A DNA stretch of 64,000 bases, from positions 310,001-374,000 of the forward strand of contig NZ_BBMA01000002.1 in the NCBI RefSeq assembly GCF_000971215.1, given 5' to 3'. This DNA comes from Demequina silvatica (GTDB lineage: Bacteria; Actinomycetota; Actinomycetes; Actinomycetales; Demequinaceae). A model generated the notes under the pieces. That model searched no databases. It was given only the letters and a program-made list of their open reading frames with translations, and was not told the origin of the DNA. This document shows positions 52,690 through 61,820 of the stretch, in pieces; the first letter of the stretch is position 1, and each line of letters begins with the position of its first letter. The position numbers and the translations under genes were made by a program.

Positions 52690-52730
52690 GCCTGTTCCTC
52701 CTGGTAGATCCAGGGGAACAGGCCCTTTTT
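52690..52730 (+). terminator. Terminator after tRNA-Ser
   Basis: GCCTGTTCC (52690-52698) and GGAACAGGC (52715-52723) enclose an inner CCTGG/CCAGG stem with a 5-nt loop, followed by CCTTTTT: a textbook intrinsic terminator. Confidence 0.95.
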
Positions 52731-52783
52731 GCTGTGCTCGCGGCACGCCCAGGCCACACCGCCGCGAACCGCCCAATTCGCGC

Positions 52784-52789
52784 TACAAT
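52784..52789 (+). promoter_or_regulatory. -10 box of the toxin-antitoxin operon
   Basis: TACAAT lies 7 nt before the antitoxin ATG at 52797. No ribosome site fits between them, so the transcript starts at or next to the start codon. Confidence 0.75.
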
Positions 52790-52796
52790 TCGGTAC

Positions 52797-53081
52797 ATGA
52801 CGGTTCTCTCGGTTGCTGACGCGCGCGCGGGATTGAGCAAGCACATCGACTCGGCTGCGACCACTCACGAGCGCTTCGAGATCACCCGCAACGGGTCACG
52901 CGTCGCGGTGCTGCTGAGCGCGGAGGACTACGACTCGCTGATCGAGACGGTGGACGTCCTCAGCAGCCCCGATGAGGTGGCGGCGCTGCGCACGGCGCTC
53001 GCCGAACTCGAGGCCGGCGACGTCTCGTCGGCCGACGAGGTGCGCGCGGCGATGGTCGCGCGCGGCCGGCTCGCGGAGTGA
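52797..53081 (+). CDS. YefM/Phd-family antitoxin
   Basis: This 94-aa protein opens MTVLSVADARAGLSKHIDSA and has the Phd/YefM DNA-binding fold (ITRNGSRVAVLLSAEDYDSL). The C-terminal acidic segment wraps the toxin. Start at 52797 is set by the adjacent -10 box and family alignment; a longer in-frame ORF reading back into the tRNA terminator is spurious. It overlaps the toxin gene as GTGA and should autoregulate the operon. The location beside a tRNA gene is typical for acquired modules. Confidence 0.93.
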   Translation: MTVLSVADARAGLSKHIDSAATTHERFEITRNGSRVAVLLSAEDYDSLIETVDVLSSPDEVAALRTALAELEAGDVSSADEVRAAMVARGRLAE

Positions 53082-53353
53082 GCGGCGCTTACCAGGTCGT
53101 CTTCACCGGCACGGCTCGACGAGCCCTTGAGACGGGCCTTCCCGAAGCGGTCGCGGCGGCGGCATTCGAGTTCATCGTCGGGCCGCTCGCCAGCAACCCC
53201 CGGCGTGTCGGCAAGCCGCTTCGGGAGCCGCTCGCACCGTTGTACTCGGCCCGCCGAGGCGACTACCGCGTCCTCTACCGGATCGATGACGGCCGCATCA
53301 TCATCGAGATCGTCACCATCGAGCACCGCCGCGACGTCTACCGACGCCGCTGA
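53078..53353 (+). CDS. RelE/ParE-family toxin
   Basis: This 91-aa protein has the RelE fold pattern: YQVVFTGTARRALETG, PLREPLAPLYSARRGDYRVLYRID and IEIVTIEHRRDVYRR. The Arg and Tyr-rich C-terminal half carries the catalytic-type residues of RelE mRNA interferases. Starts with GTG overlapping the antitoxin stop, so the antitoxin is made first. Confidence 0.93.
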   Translation: MSGAYQVVFTGTARRALETGLPEAVAAAAFEFIVGPLASNPRRVGKPLREPLAPLYSARRGDYRVLYRIDDGRIIIEIVTIEHRRDVYRRR

Positions 53354-53425
53354 CCACGAACCCCATCGCGGGCGGCACCGCCGCGGGTAGTCTCCGAGGT
53401 ATCGGCGATGCGGAGGGAAGCAGGC

Positions 53426-54907
53426 ATGACGGACACCGGCCCGAGGGGCCCGCTGCGCTCGCGGTTCAACACCTCGATCGAGCTCACCGCCACGGCGCTG
53501 GGCGCCCTGGCGTTCGGGGCGGTGGCCCTCCTCGCGCTCGCCGTGTTCGGCTTCGACGACGCTCCGATCTCCGGCCCCGGCTCGGTGGGGCAGTTCGCGG
53601 CGCTCGCCTGCGCCGTCGCCGGCGCCCTCGCCTTCGCGGCCGGCCGCTACGTCCTCCACCTGCGGGCGCAGCCGCGCATCCGCGGGACGCTCGACGTGCT
53701 GGACGTGATCGCGCTCGCTTTGGCGCACGGCATCATCGCGATGCTCAGCTGGACGCTCGTGGCGGTGATCCTCTCGGACGCGTTCGTGGGCGCAACGGTG
53801 TTCCCGCTGCCGGTCCTCGCACTCAGCGGCGCCGCCGCCGCGGTGACCGTCTACGTCTCCTTCCTCTCGGCCGCACAGATGAGCCCGCAGCTGCTCGCGG
53901 TCATCCTCGCCGTCTTCCTGGTCGAGGGGATCCTGGCGAGCGCGCTCACCGCGAACGATCCCGCCTGGTGGGAGCAGAACCTCAGCACGCTCGGGATCTC
54001 CTCCGACATCTCCTCGCTCGCGTTCAACCTCACGCTGATCATCGCCGGCTTCCTGGTGACCGTGCTCGCCCGCGCCGCGACCCGCAGCATCCCCACCGCC
54101 ACCGAGCACGGCCGCCGCCGGGTCCTGCTGTCGCTCGTGATCGTAGGGGTGTTCCTCGCCTGCGTCGGGATCTTCCACGTCGACGACATGTTCTGGATCC
54201 ACACGGGCGTCGCCAGCGGCATGGCGGTCGCGTTCGGCGTCCTGGTGTTCAAGCTGCGCACCTGGGTGCCGGGGATCTCGCGCGCCTTCCTCCCCGTCGG
54301 CTGGGCCTTCGTCGCCGTGATCGCGGTGCTCGCCGTCTTCTTCGCGGTGGGCTTCTACACGCTCACGGCCGTCGAACTGGTCGCCGGCGTCCTGGTGTTC
54401 ACGTGGATCATCCTGTTCCAGCGCAACGTGGGCGCCCTCGACGCGGACACGGCACAGGCGGGCGCGCACGCCGGCGTCCCGACCGCAACCCCCGCCCAGC
54501 CCTCGCAGGCTGGGAACCCCACCCCCGCATCGTCCCCAGGAGGCAACGTGGCCGGCCACCGGATCTTCGCGTTCCCGTTCGCGCGCATCTACCCCGAGTA
54601 CGTGAACAAGGTGGAGCGCAAGGGCCACACCGTCGAGGAGCTCCACACCGTCCTCACCTGGCTGACGGGCTACACGGACGAGGGCCTCGCGGCGGCGATC
54701 GCGGACGAGCGCACGCTCGAGGAGTTCTTCGCGCAGGCGCCCGCGATGAACGCGCACACGGACCTCATCACGGGCGTGATCTGCGGCATCCGCGTCGAGG
54801 AGATCGAGGACCCGCTCATGCAGCAGATCCGCTGGATGGACAAGCTGGTCGACGAGGTCGCGCGCGGCAAGCGGATGACGTCCATCCTGCGCGCACCCGT
54901 CGGGTAG
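53426..54907 (+). CDS. DUF998-like membrane protein fused to a DUF2200 domain
   Basis: This 493-aa protein has about ten membrane helices (residues 15-335, DUF998-like) and a Pro/Ala/Ser linker (about 345-375). A complete DUF2200 domain follows (about 376-492), with IYPEYVNKVERKGHTVEELH and VICGIRVEEIEDPLMQQIRWMD. DUF2200 is normally a stand-alone cytoplasmic protein of about 120 residues. An AGGAGG site sits 4 nt before an in-frame GTG at 54548, exactly where the domain begins, so it could also be translated separately. The linker contains a GGACGATGCG word (Ala-Ser-Ser). Start chosen by GGAGG 9 nt upstream. Confidence 0.8.
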   Translation: MTDTGPRGPLRSRFNTSIELTATALGALAFGAVALLALAVFGFDDAPISGPGSVGQFAALACAVAGALAFAAGRYVLHLRAQPRIRGTLDVLDVIALALAHGIIAMLSWTLVAVILSDAFVGATVFPLPVLALSGAAAAVTVYVSFLSAAQMSPQLLAVILAVFLVEGILASALTANDPAWWEQNLSTLGISSDISSLAFNLTLIIAGFLVTVLARAATRSIPTATEHGRRRVLLSLVIVGVFLACVGIFHVDDMFWIHTGVASGMAVAFGVLVFKLRTWVPGISRAFLPVGWAFVAVIAVLAVFFAVGFYTLTAVELVAGVLVFTWIILFQRNVGALDADTAQAGAHAGVPTATPAQPSQAGNPTPASSPGGNVAGHRIFAFPFARIYPEYVNKVERKGHTVEELHTVLTWLTGYTDEGLAAAIADERTLEEFFAQAPAMNAHTDLITGVICGIRVEEIEDPLMQQIRWMDKLVDEVARGKRMTSILRAPVG

Positions 54908-54919
54908 GCGCGGCGCACC

Positions 54920-55363
54920 GTGGCAATCATCCGCCTGGACCACGTCAACATCAACGTCGAGGACCTCGACGCCGCGATCGTGTTCTTCGAGCGGCTCGGC
55001 ATGACGCTGGAGGGTCGCCAGACGGTGGAGGGCGGGTGGGTCGACCGCGTGGTCGGCTTCGACGGCACCGTGAGCGAGATCGCGGTGCTGGTCACGCCCG
55101 ACGGCCACGGCCGCGTCGAGCTGGCGCGCTTCCACACCCCCGCGCCGCTCCGCCCGGACCCGCACCCGGCGCCCGCGAACGCGCTCGGCTACACGAACAT
55201 GATGTTCGCGGTGGACGACGTCGACGCCACCGTCGCGGACCTCGCGGAGCTGGGCGCGACGGTGGTGCGCGAGGTGGTCACCTACGGCGATTCGTACCGC
55301 CTGTGCTACCTGCACGGACCCGAGGGGATCATCGTCGCCCTGGCACAGCCGCTGCAGGAGTAG
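54920..55363 (+). CDS. VOC-family (glyoxalase-like) protein
   Basis: This 147-aa protein has two beta-alpha-beta-beta-beta modules: RLDHVNINVEDLDAAIVFFE (about residues 5-24) and TNMMFAVDDVDATVADLAEL (about 92-111). Metal-ligand candidates are His8, Glu75 (VELARF) and Glu in GPEGIIV. Function may be a dioxygenase, glyoxalase or resistance protein; not decidable. It starts with GTG 12 nt after the DUF2200 fusion gene. Confidence 0.88.
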   Translation: MAIIRLDHVNINVEDLDAAIVFFERLGMTLEGRQTVEGGWVDRVVGFDGTVSEIAVLVTPDGHGRVELARFHTPAPLRPDPHPAPANALGYTNMMFAVDDVDATVADLAELGATVVREVVTYGDSYRLCYLHGPEGIIVALAQPLQE

Positions 55364-55435
55364 CCGCCTTCACACCAGGCACTATTCCCATTTGTACGGT
55401 TCGGTTACAGTGGCGCCATCGACGCATCGGGGAGG

Positions 55436-58159
55436 GTGCTGGGGCGCGAGGCTGAGCTCGAGGCTCTCCACGCGCTGCTCACCCGCGCCCGCAACGCGGA
55501 CGGCGCCGCGCTGGTGGTCCACGGCGACCCCGGCATGGGCAAGACCACGCTGCTCGAGGAGGCTCTCGCGGAGCCTCGCGGCCTGCGCGTGCTGCGCGCG
55601 GCGGGGTACGCCGCGGAGAGCACCATGCCGTACGCCGGCCTCCAGCGTTTGAGCCGGCCGCTCGCCCACCTGGTCGACGCGCTGCCCCCGGCGCAGCGCG
55701 CGGCGCTGCTCACCGCCGCGGGCGTGGACCAGGGCCCGCCGCCGGAGCCCGCGCTGGTGGGGCTGGGCATGCTCTCGATGCTCGCGGCCGCAGGCGACGA
55801 GCAGCCCACCGTCGCCGTCGTCGACGACGCCCACCGGCTGGATCGCGAGTCGCTCGCCGTCCTCGGATTCGTCGCCAGGCGGCTGTCCGCGGAGGCGGTG
55901 GCCCTGATCTTCGCGGCGCGGCCCGAGGAGGAGACGATGCGCGCGCTGGCCGGGGTGCCCGCGCTCGCCCTCGCGGGCCTCGCCGAGAACCATGCCGCCG
56001 TGCTCCTCGCGCGCGACGGCGACATCGACCCGACCGTGGTGGCGGACGTGGTCGCGGCCACCGGCGGCAACCCGCTCGCGCTGACGGACCTCGGCGCCCA
56101 GTGGACCGCCGAGGCGATCACGAGCGCGGCGCTCGGTCACGTGCCGCTCCCCGTCGGCGACCGGCTCGAGGCGCACTACTCGCAAGCCGCGGCCGCCCTG
56201 CCGCCGGCCGCCCGCACGTGGCTGCTGATCGCCGCCGCCGAGACCACCGGCGACGTCGCCGCGATCTGGGGAGCGGCGACCGCGACGGGGCTCGCGGGCG
56301 ACGCCTCGACGCCCGCCGAGCTGGCGGGCCTGGTCGAGGTGCGCGACGCCGTGCGCTTCCGGCACCCGCTGGTCCGCTCGGCCGTCTACGCGGGCGCGCC
56401 CGACGCCGACCGCCGGGCGGCGCACGCCGCTCTGCGCGCGCAGGCGGCGGCACAGGGCCGCCCCGAGATCGCGGCCTGGCACGGCGCCGCCGCGAGCGCG
56501 GGCATGGACGATGCGCTGGCCGGGGAGCTCGAGCACGTCGCCGACGCCGCGGGCGCGCGCGGCGGCCTGACGTCGCGGGCCCACCTGCTCGCGCGCGCGG
56601 CCGAGCTGTCCACGGATCCGGGCGACCAGGCGCGGCGCCTGGTGATGGCGGCGCAGGCCGCGATCGGCGCGGGCGCCGGGCTCCTCACGCGCCAGCTGCT
56701 CGCGCGCGTCGACGCGCGGGCGCTCGACCCGCACACCCGCGGCGTCATGCGCATGACCGAGGCCGCGTGCACCGCGTACCTGACGGACCTCTCACGCATG
56801 CACGCGGTGGTGGCCACCTACGTGGGCGCCGCCGACGACTTCGCGGGCGCCGCGCCCGGGCTGGAGCAGGGCGCGCTGCTGCAGGCGATCAACTCCGCGC
56901 TCAGCACCGAGGACGGCGCCGCCGGGTGGCCGCTCCCCGCGCTCGCGGCGCGCATGCGCGCCGCCGCCGACGCACCCGGACCCGTCGCCGCGGCGCTCGA
57001 TGCCGCGGCCTCGCTGGCCCTCGACGACTACGAGACGGCCGCGCCGCGGCTCCGGAGCGTGCTCACGCGCCTCCAGGAGATGCCCGACGGGGAGGTCGCG
57101 GACTTCGCGTTCTACGCGGTGGTCCCGGCCGTCGGGCTGTGCGACTTCGAGGCCGCCTCCGCGCTGATGCGGCGCATCGCACGCGCCTGCCGCGCGCGCG
57201 GGGACCTGCGCAGCGTCGACGGGATGCTGTGGGTGCTGAGCGCGCTCGAGCTGTCGCGCACCAACCCGCGCCTCGCTGCGGACTACATGGCGCAGTCGCA
57301 GGAGCTGCGCCGATCGCTGGGCTACGCCGACGAGCAGACGGTGAACGCCGCGCTGCTGGTCTGGCAGGGGGTGCCCGCCGAGGCGGCGGAGCAGCTGGAG
57401 CAGGGCATGCGCGCGGCAGGGTTCGGCGGGGTGGCCCGCATGACGGCGGGCGCCCGCGCCATCCAGGAGATCGCGGCGGGCGAGTACGCGACCGCGTACG
57501 CACGCCTCGCCGAGCTGGTGTCGCGCCCCTACCTCCAGGCCAGCCACCACCACGTGCCCGAGCTGGTCGAGGCCGCAGCGCGCTGCGGGGAGGACGCCGC
57601 GGCGCGCGGCGCCGGGGCGTGGCTCGCCCGCGTGGCGGACGCCGCGGGGGGCGACTGGATCCGCGCGATGGCTCTGCGCGCGGAGGCGCTGCTCGCCGAC
57701 GACGCGCACGCCGAGGCCCGCCACCGCGCCTCGCTCGCGCTGCTTACGGCGGAGGGCTACCGCGGCGACCGCGCGCGCGGCGAGCTCCTGTACGGCGAGT
57801 GGCTGCGCCGTGCGAGGCGTCGCGCGGACGCCCGCGACCAGCTCCGCCTCGCGCTCGCCGGCTTCACCGCCGTCGACGCCCACGCCTTCGCGGAGCGGGC
57901 CCGCCGCGAGCTCGCCGCGCTCGGCGCGGCGGTCGACGCGGGCGAGCCCAGGGACCACGGCCCGCTGAGCGCGCAGGAGGCGCACATCGCCCGCATGGCG
58001 GCCGGCGGCGCGACCAACGCGGACATCGGCGCCGCCCTGTTCATCAGCGCCAACACCGTCGACTACCACCTGCGCAAGGTGTTCAGGAAGCTGGGCGTCA
58101 CGTCCCGACGCCAGCTCGCCGAGCGCCTTCCCGACGCCGGCCGCGACGTCCACGCGTAG
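55436..58159 (+). CDS. Large LuxR-family ATPase regulator (LAL type)
   Basis: This 907-aa LAL regulator has an N-terminal AAA/NACHT-like ATPase with Walker A GDPGMGKTT (about residues 31-39) and Walker B VAVVDDAHRL (about 123-132). A long helical-repeat (TPR-like) middle (about 300-830) and a C-terminal LuxR HTH (AQEAHIARMAAGGATNADIG, about 845-895) follow. It has no receiver domain. Such proteins activate sugar or secondary-metabolite genes on ligand binding. It starts at GTG 55436 with GGAGG close by; TACAGT (55406-55411) is a possible -10 box. Possible targets are the hydrolase genes that follow. Confidence 0.92.
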   Translation: MLGREAELEALHALLTRARNADGAALVVHGDPGMGKTTLLEEALAEPRGLRVLRAAGYAAESTMPYAGLQRLSRPLAHLVDALPPAQRAALLTAAGVDQGPPPEPALVGLGMLSMLAAAGDEQPTVAVVDDAHRLDRESLAVLGFVARRLSAEAVALIFAARPEEETMRALAGVPALALAGLAENHAAVLLARDGDIDPTVVADVVAATGGNPLALTDLGAQWTAEAITSAALGHVPLPVGDRLEAHYSQAAAALPPAARTWLLIAAAETTGDVAAIWGAATATGLAGDASTPAELAGLVEVRDAVRFRHPLVRSAVYAGAPDADRRAAHAALRAQAAAQGRPEIAAWHGAAASAGMDDALAGELEHVADAAGARGGLTSRAHLLARAAELSTDPGDQARRLVMAAQAAIGAGAGLLTRQLLARVDARALDPHTRGVMRMTEAACTAYLTDLSRMHAVVATYVGAADDFAGAAPGLEQGALLQAINSALSTEDGAAGWPLPALAARMRAAADAPGPVAAALDAAASLALDDYETAAPRLRSVLTRLQEMPDGEVADFAFYAVVPAVGLCDFEAASALMRRIARACRARGDLRSVDGMLWVLSALELSRTNPRLAADYMAQSQELRRSLGYADEQTVNAALLVWQGVPAEAAEQLEQGMRAAGFGGVARMTAGARAIQEIAAGEYATAYARLAELVSRPYLQASHHHVPELVEAAARCGEDAAARGAGAWLARVADAAGGDWIRAMALRAEALLADDAHAEARHRASLALLTAEGYRGDRARGELLYGEWLRRARRRADARDQLRLALAGFTAVDAHAFAERARRELAALGAAVDAGEPRDHGPLSAQEAHIARMAAGGATNADIGAALFISANTVDYHLRKVFRKLGVTSRRQLAERLPDAGRDVHA

Positions 58160-58167
58160 TCCGCCCG

Positions 58168-58177
58168 CGCATCGTCC
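58168..58177 (-). repeat. Intergenic GGACGATGCG word
   Basis: Exact copy 8 bp past the LuxR stop in the 105-bp gap before the hydrolase gene. Confidence 0.8.
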
Positions 58178-58264
58178 CCCGCAGGACTACGCGCGACGCG
58201 TGGTGCGCGCGGCCGCCCGCCGGCGCGAGCCTGACGGGGTCCCACCACACCCAGGGAGGCCACC

Positions 58265-59089
58265 ATGCCGTACGTCACCACCGAGGACGGGGCGCAGATC
58301 TTCTACAAGGACTGGGGCGCCGGCGGCTCGCCGGTGCTCCTCAGCCACGGCTGGCCGCTCAACGCCGACGCGTGGGAGGCGACCGCGCTGTTCCTCGCCT
58401 CGCACGGTCACCGGGCCATCGCGCACGATCGCCGCGGCCACGGCCGCTCCACCCAGACGTGGGACGGCAACGAGATGGACACCTACGCCGACGACCTCGC
58501 GTGCCTGATCGACCATCTCGACCTCACCGATCTCACGCTGGTGGGCCACTCGACCGGCGGGGGCGAGGTGGCGCGCTACGTGGGCCGTCACGGCTCCGCC
58601 CGCGTGGCCAGGGTGGTGCTCGTGTCCGCGGTGCCGCCGCTGATGCTCCGCACCGAGGACAACCCGGGCGGGCTCCCCATCGACGTGTTCGACGGCATCC
58701 GCGCCGGCGAGCTCGCGAGCCGCTCGCAGCTGTACCGCGACCTCGCCGACGGCCCGTTCTTCGGGCACAACCGCGCCGGCGACGTGCCGCAGGGCGTCCG
58801 CGACGCCTTCTGGCTCCAGGGCCTCGCCTCGGGCACCCGCAACGCGTACGAATGCATCGCCGCGTTCTCGGCGACGGACTTCCACCCCGACCTCGCCGCG
58901 ATCGACGTGCCCGCGCTGGTCATCCACGGCGACGACGACCAGATCGTCCCCATCGACATCAGCGGACGCCTGTCCGCGGAGCTGATCGCGGACGCCACCC
59001 TCCTGGTCTACGAGGGCCGCAGCCACGGCCTGCCCGACCTGGATCGCGAGCGCCTCCACGCGGACCTGCTCGCGTTCATCGACTCCTGA
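58265..59089 (+). CDS. Alpha/beta hydrolase (non-heme haloperoxidase-like)
   Basis: This 274-aa hydrolase opens [20 protein letters not shown] as in bacterial non-heme chloroperoxidase/esterase relatives. It has the oxyanion region SHGWPL, nucleophile elbow GHSTGGG (Ser about residue 97), Asp in GDDDQIVP (about 223) and His in GRSHGLP (about 254). Acts on esters or lactones; perhydrolase activity is common in the family. GGAGG ribosome site 6 nt before the ATG. Confidence 0.93.
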   Translation: MPYVTTEDGAQIFYKDWGAGGSPVLLSHGWPLNADAWEATALFLASHGHRAIAHDRRGHGRSTQTWDGNEMDTYADDLACLIDHLDLTDLTLVGHSTGGGEVARYVGRHGSARVARVVLVSAVPPLMLRTEDNPGGLPIDVFDGIRAGELASRSQLYRDLADGPFFGHNRAGDVPQGVRDAFWLQGLASGTRNAYECIAAFSATDFHPDLAAIDVPALVIHGDDDQIVPIDISGRLSAELIADATLLVYEGRSHGLPDLDRERLHADLLAFIDS

Positions 59090-59115
59090 ATCCCCGCACA
59101 GACAAGGACACCGCC

Positions 59116-59937
59116 ATGACCGCCACCCCTGACACCGTGGTCCTCATCCACGGGCTCTGGATGACCCCCCGCAGCTGGGAGCACTGGCGCGACCGCTTCG
59201 AGCGGCGCGGCCTCACCGTGGTCACGCCCGCCTACCCCGGCTTCGAGGTCGAGGTGGAGGCGCTGCGCGCCGACGACACCCCGATCGCGACCGCGTCCGT
59301 GCCGGCCACCGTCGACCACCTCGCGAGCGTGATCGAGGCGCTGCCGACGCCGCCGATCCTCATGGGCCACTCGTTCGGCGGGGCGCTCACCCAGCTCCTG
59401 CTCGCGCGCGGCCTGGGAGCCGCCGGCGTCGCGATCGACTCCGCGCCCCCCGAGGGCGTCCGCGTCACCCCGCTGTCGCAGGCGCGCTCGCTGTTCCCCG
59501 CGCTCAAGAACCCCGCGAACTTCCGCCGCGCCGTGGGCTTCACCCAGGAGGAGTTCCACTACGCCTTCACCAACACGCTCACGCGCGAGGAGTCGGACAA
59601 GGCGTGGGAGCGCTACGCGATCGCCGCGCCGGGCAACTGGGTGTGGGCGTACGGCCTGCTCGCCAACTGGCGCCCCGGTCACCAGGAGACGTGGGTCGAC
59701 TACTCCGTGGACCGCGCCCCGCTGCTGTTCATCGCCGGTGAGAAGGACCACATCATGCCGCCTGCCGTGAACAGGTCCAACGCGAAGCATTGGCGGAAGT
59801 CGCCCGCGGTGACCGATTTCCACGAGTTCCCCGGCCGCGACCACTGGACCTGCGCGGCACCCGGCTGGGAGGCCGTCGCGGACCTCGCCCTCGACTGGGC
59901 GCTGGAGCACGCCACCGGCGTGCGCGCCGCGGCCTGA
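59116..59937 (+). CDS. Alpha/beta hydrolase
   Basis: This 273-aa hydrolase has oxyanion loop LIHGLWMTPRSW (about residues 9-20), nucleophile in MGHSFGGAL (Ser about 84), Asp in GEKDHIMPP (about 213) and His in GRDHWT (about 246). It has a short cap around PEGVRVTPLSQ. It lies 26 nt after the preceding hydrolase and is probably co-transcribed. Substrate unknown; similar two-hydrolase pairs with LuxR regulators are common in actinobacteria. Confidence 0.92.
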   Translation: MTATPDTVVLIHGLWMTPRSWEHWRDRFERRGLTVVTPAYPGFEVEVEALRADDTPIATASVPATVDHLASVIEALPTPPILMGHSFGGALTQLLLARGLGAAGVAIDSAPPEGVRVTPLSQARSLFPALKNPANFRRAVGFTQEEFHYAFTNTLTREESDKAWERYAIAAPGNWVWAYGLLANWRPGHQETWVDYSVDRAPLLFIAGEKDHIMPPAVNRSNAKHWRKSPAVTDFHEFPGRDHWTCAAPGWEAVADLALDWALEHATGVRAAA

Positions 59938-59954
59938 CGGCCCGGTAGCGCGGA

Positions 59955-59992
59955 GGGACGATGCGGCGGTCACCCGGCCGTCGCATCGTCCC
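59955..59992. terminator. Bidirectional terminator made of two GGACGATGCG words
   Basis: GGGACGATGCG (59955-59965) and its complement (59982-59992) form an 11-bp stem with a 16-nt loop between convergent genes. The right arm is part of the sulP coding end (Gly-Asp-Asp-Ala-Thr-Ala-Gly-stop). This is the arrangement known for uptake-sequence terminators in Neisseria. Confidence 0.8.
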
Positions 59993-61733
59993 CCGGGCGC
60001 TCGTCCCGGGCAGGCGCCTCCCACCGCGTCCCCTCGAGGTCGCGCCGGAGCGTCCCGGTGAGGTCGTCGACGGCGGCGCCCACCGTAGGCCAGAAGCGGC
60101 CGGGGCCGAACCGCTCGGCCAGCCCGTAGCGGCGAAGCTGGTCCACCACCGGGTCCTTCATCTCGGCGAAGACCAGGCGGGCGCCGTGGGCCTGGAGGTA
60201 GTCGTCGAGCTCGACCAGCTCGTCGACCGCGGTGGTGTCGATCCCGGTGATGGGCTCCGCGGCGAGGATCACATGGTGGACCTCCTTGCCCGCGTGGCGG
60301 ACGCGCTCGCGCACCCAGTCGTTGAACGCCTCACCGTTGGCGAAGAACAGCGGCGCGTCGAACCGCACCAGCACGATGCCGGGCAGCCGTTCACCCTCCT
60401 CGGGGTAGCGCGACAGGTCGTGGTAGCCGCGCAGCCCGGGCACCCTGCCCAGCTCCGCCCGGTAGGGCCGCCAGGACCGGTCGACGAACGCAAGCAGCGA
60501 CAGCACGATCGCGACCACGATCCCGCCGAGCACCCCCACGATCAGCACGCCCGCCGTCGCGGCCAGCGACAGCGCCGCGTCGAGGCGGTTCATGCGCCAC
60601 AACGCGAGGAGCGCGGGCACGTCGATGAGCGACAGCACCGCGGCGATCACCACCGCCGCGAGCACGGTGTCGGGCAGGTACGCGGTCAGCCCGGGCAGCA
60701 GCAGGATGAAGCCCAGGATCAGCAGGGCCCCGACCACCCCGGTGAGCTGCGACCGCGAGCCCGCCTGCTCCGCGACGGGCGTGCGCGAGGAGGACGCGGA
60801 TATCGGGAAGCCGCCCAGGAGCCCTCCCGCGACGTTCGCGGCGCCGATCCCGGTGAGCTCAGCGCTGCCGCTCACCGTCTCCCCGCGGCGCGCGGCGAGC
60901 GACCGCGACAGCACCGCGCTGTCGGTGAAGGCGACCAGCGCGATGGCCGCGGCCGGCGCGAGCAGCGCCCCGGCGTCGGACCAGCGCAGCCCCTCGAGCG
61001 CCGGCGCGGGCAGCCCCTGGGGCAGCGCGCCGACCACCGGCAGCCGGTCGTCGAACCCGAACGCCCACGTCGCCACGGTGCCGAGCACCACCGCGACCAG
61101 CACCCCCGGCACCGGTGACCGGAGGCGCTTGAGGACCACGATGATCGCGAGCGACGCGACACCCATGACCGCCGCCGCGGGCACCGTCTCCCCCGCCGCG
61201 ATGCCGCGTCCGAAAGCGACCACCTCCGCCCAGATGCCGTCCGCGTCCGTCGAGAATCCGAGCAGCTTGGGCAGCTGAGACACGATCACGATGAGCGCGA
61301 TCGCGTTGAGGTAGCCCACCCGGACGGGCTTGGACAGCAGGTCCGTCACGAATCCCAGGCGCAGGATCCCGCCCAGCAGCATGAGCACGCCCACCAGGAT
61401 CCCCAGGAGCCCGGCGAGCGCCACCGCGCGGGCCTCGTCGCCCGCGGCGAGCGGCAGGATCGCGACGGCGATGATGGGCGCGAGCGCCGAATCCGGGCCG
61501 AGCACCAGGATCCGGGACGGCCCGACGAGCGCGTAGACCACCAGCGGCACGATGGTCGCGTACAGGCCCGTCTCGGGAGGCAGCCCCGCCACCTGGGCGT
61601 ACGCCATGCCGGCCGGGATGAGCAGCGCGGTCACCACGATCCCGGCGCGCACGTCCGGCCACAGCCATGCGCGCCGGTAGCCGCGCGCCACCGCGAGCCC
61701 GGGCAGCCACCTGTCCACCGCCGACGTCGCCAT
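59970..61733 (-). CDS. SulP-family anion transporter with STAS domain
   Basis: This 587-aa SLC26/SulP transporter has 10-14 membrane helices (about residues 25-440) and a C-terminal STAS domain (about 460-565, with EPITGIDTTAVDELVEL). Conserved helices include IPAGMAYAQVAGLPPETGLYA. Likely substrates are sulfate or bicarbonate. The ATG at 61733 has GGAGGGGG just upstream; a GTG two codons earlier is possible. Converges with the hydrolase gene at a shared terminator. Confidence 0.93.
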   Translation of the reverse strand: MATSAVDRWLPGLAVARGYRRAWLWPDVRAGIVVTALLIPAGMAYAQVAGLPPETGLYATIVPLVVYALVGPSRILVLGPDSALAPIIAVAILPLAAGDEARAVALAGLLGILVGVLMLLGGILRLGFVTDLLSKPVRVGYLNAIALIVIVSQLPKLLGFSTDADGIWAEVVAFGRGIAAGETVPAAAVMGVASLAIIVVLKRLRSPVPGVLVAVVLGTVATWAFGFDDRLPVVGALPQGLPAPALEGLRWSDAGALLAPAAAIALVAFTDSAVLSRSLAARRGETVSGSAELTGIGAANVAGGLLGGFPISASSSRTPVAEQAGSRSQLTGVVGALLILGFILLLPGLTAYLPDTVLAAVVIAAVLSLIDVPALLALWRMNRLDAALSLAATAGVLIVGVLGGIVVAIVLSLLAFVDRSWRPYRAELGRVPGLRGYHDLSRYPEEGERLPGIVLVRFDAPLFFANGEAFNDWVRERVRHAGKEVHHVILAAEPITGIDTTAVDELVELDDYLQAHGARLVFAEMKDPVVDQLRRYGLAERFGPGRFWPTVGAAVDDLTGTLRRDLEGTRWEAPARDERPGDDATAG

Positions 61734-61820
61734 CCTCACCCCCTCCCCCCATCCTGGCCCGCGAGCGCTGGGAGCGCCGGGGTGCGCGTGGCAGGCTGGC
61801 AGGGACATCACGGAGGACGC

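Noticed and set aside
52653-52796. Antitoxin start upstream at 52653
   Set aside because: This extension runs through the tRNA-Ser 3' end and its terminator; the -10 box at 52784 and the family N-terminus support 52797.
55418-55435. Leaderless ATC start for the LuxR gene, 6 nt after TACAGT
   Set aside because: ATC starts are very rare, and a GTG 18 nt later has a purine-rich site; I kept the GTG.
56101-58264. Upstream extension of the hydrolase frame at 59116 through the LuxR gene
   Set aside because: The long frame reads the LuxR gene in another phase; the hydrolase has its own ATG at 59116 and family N-terminus.
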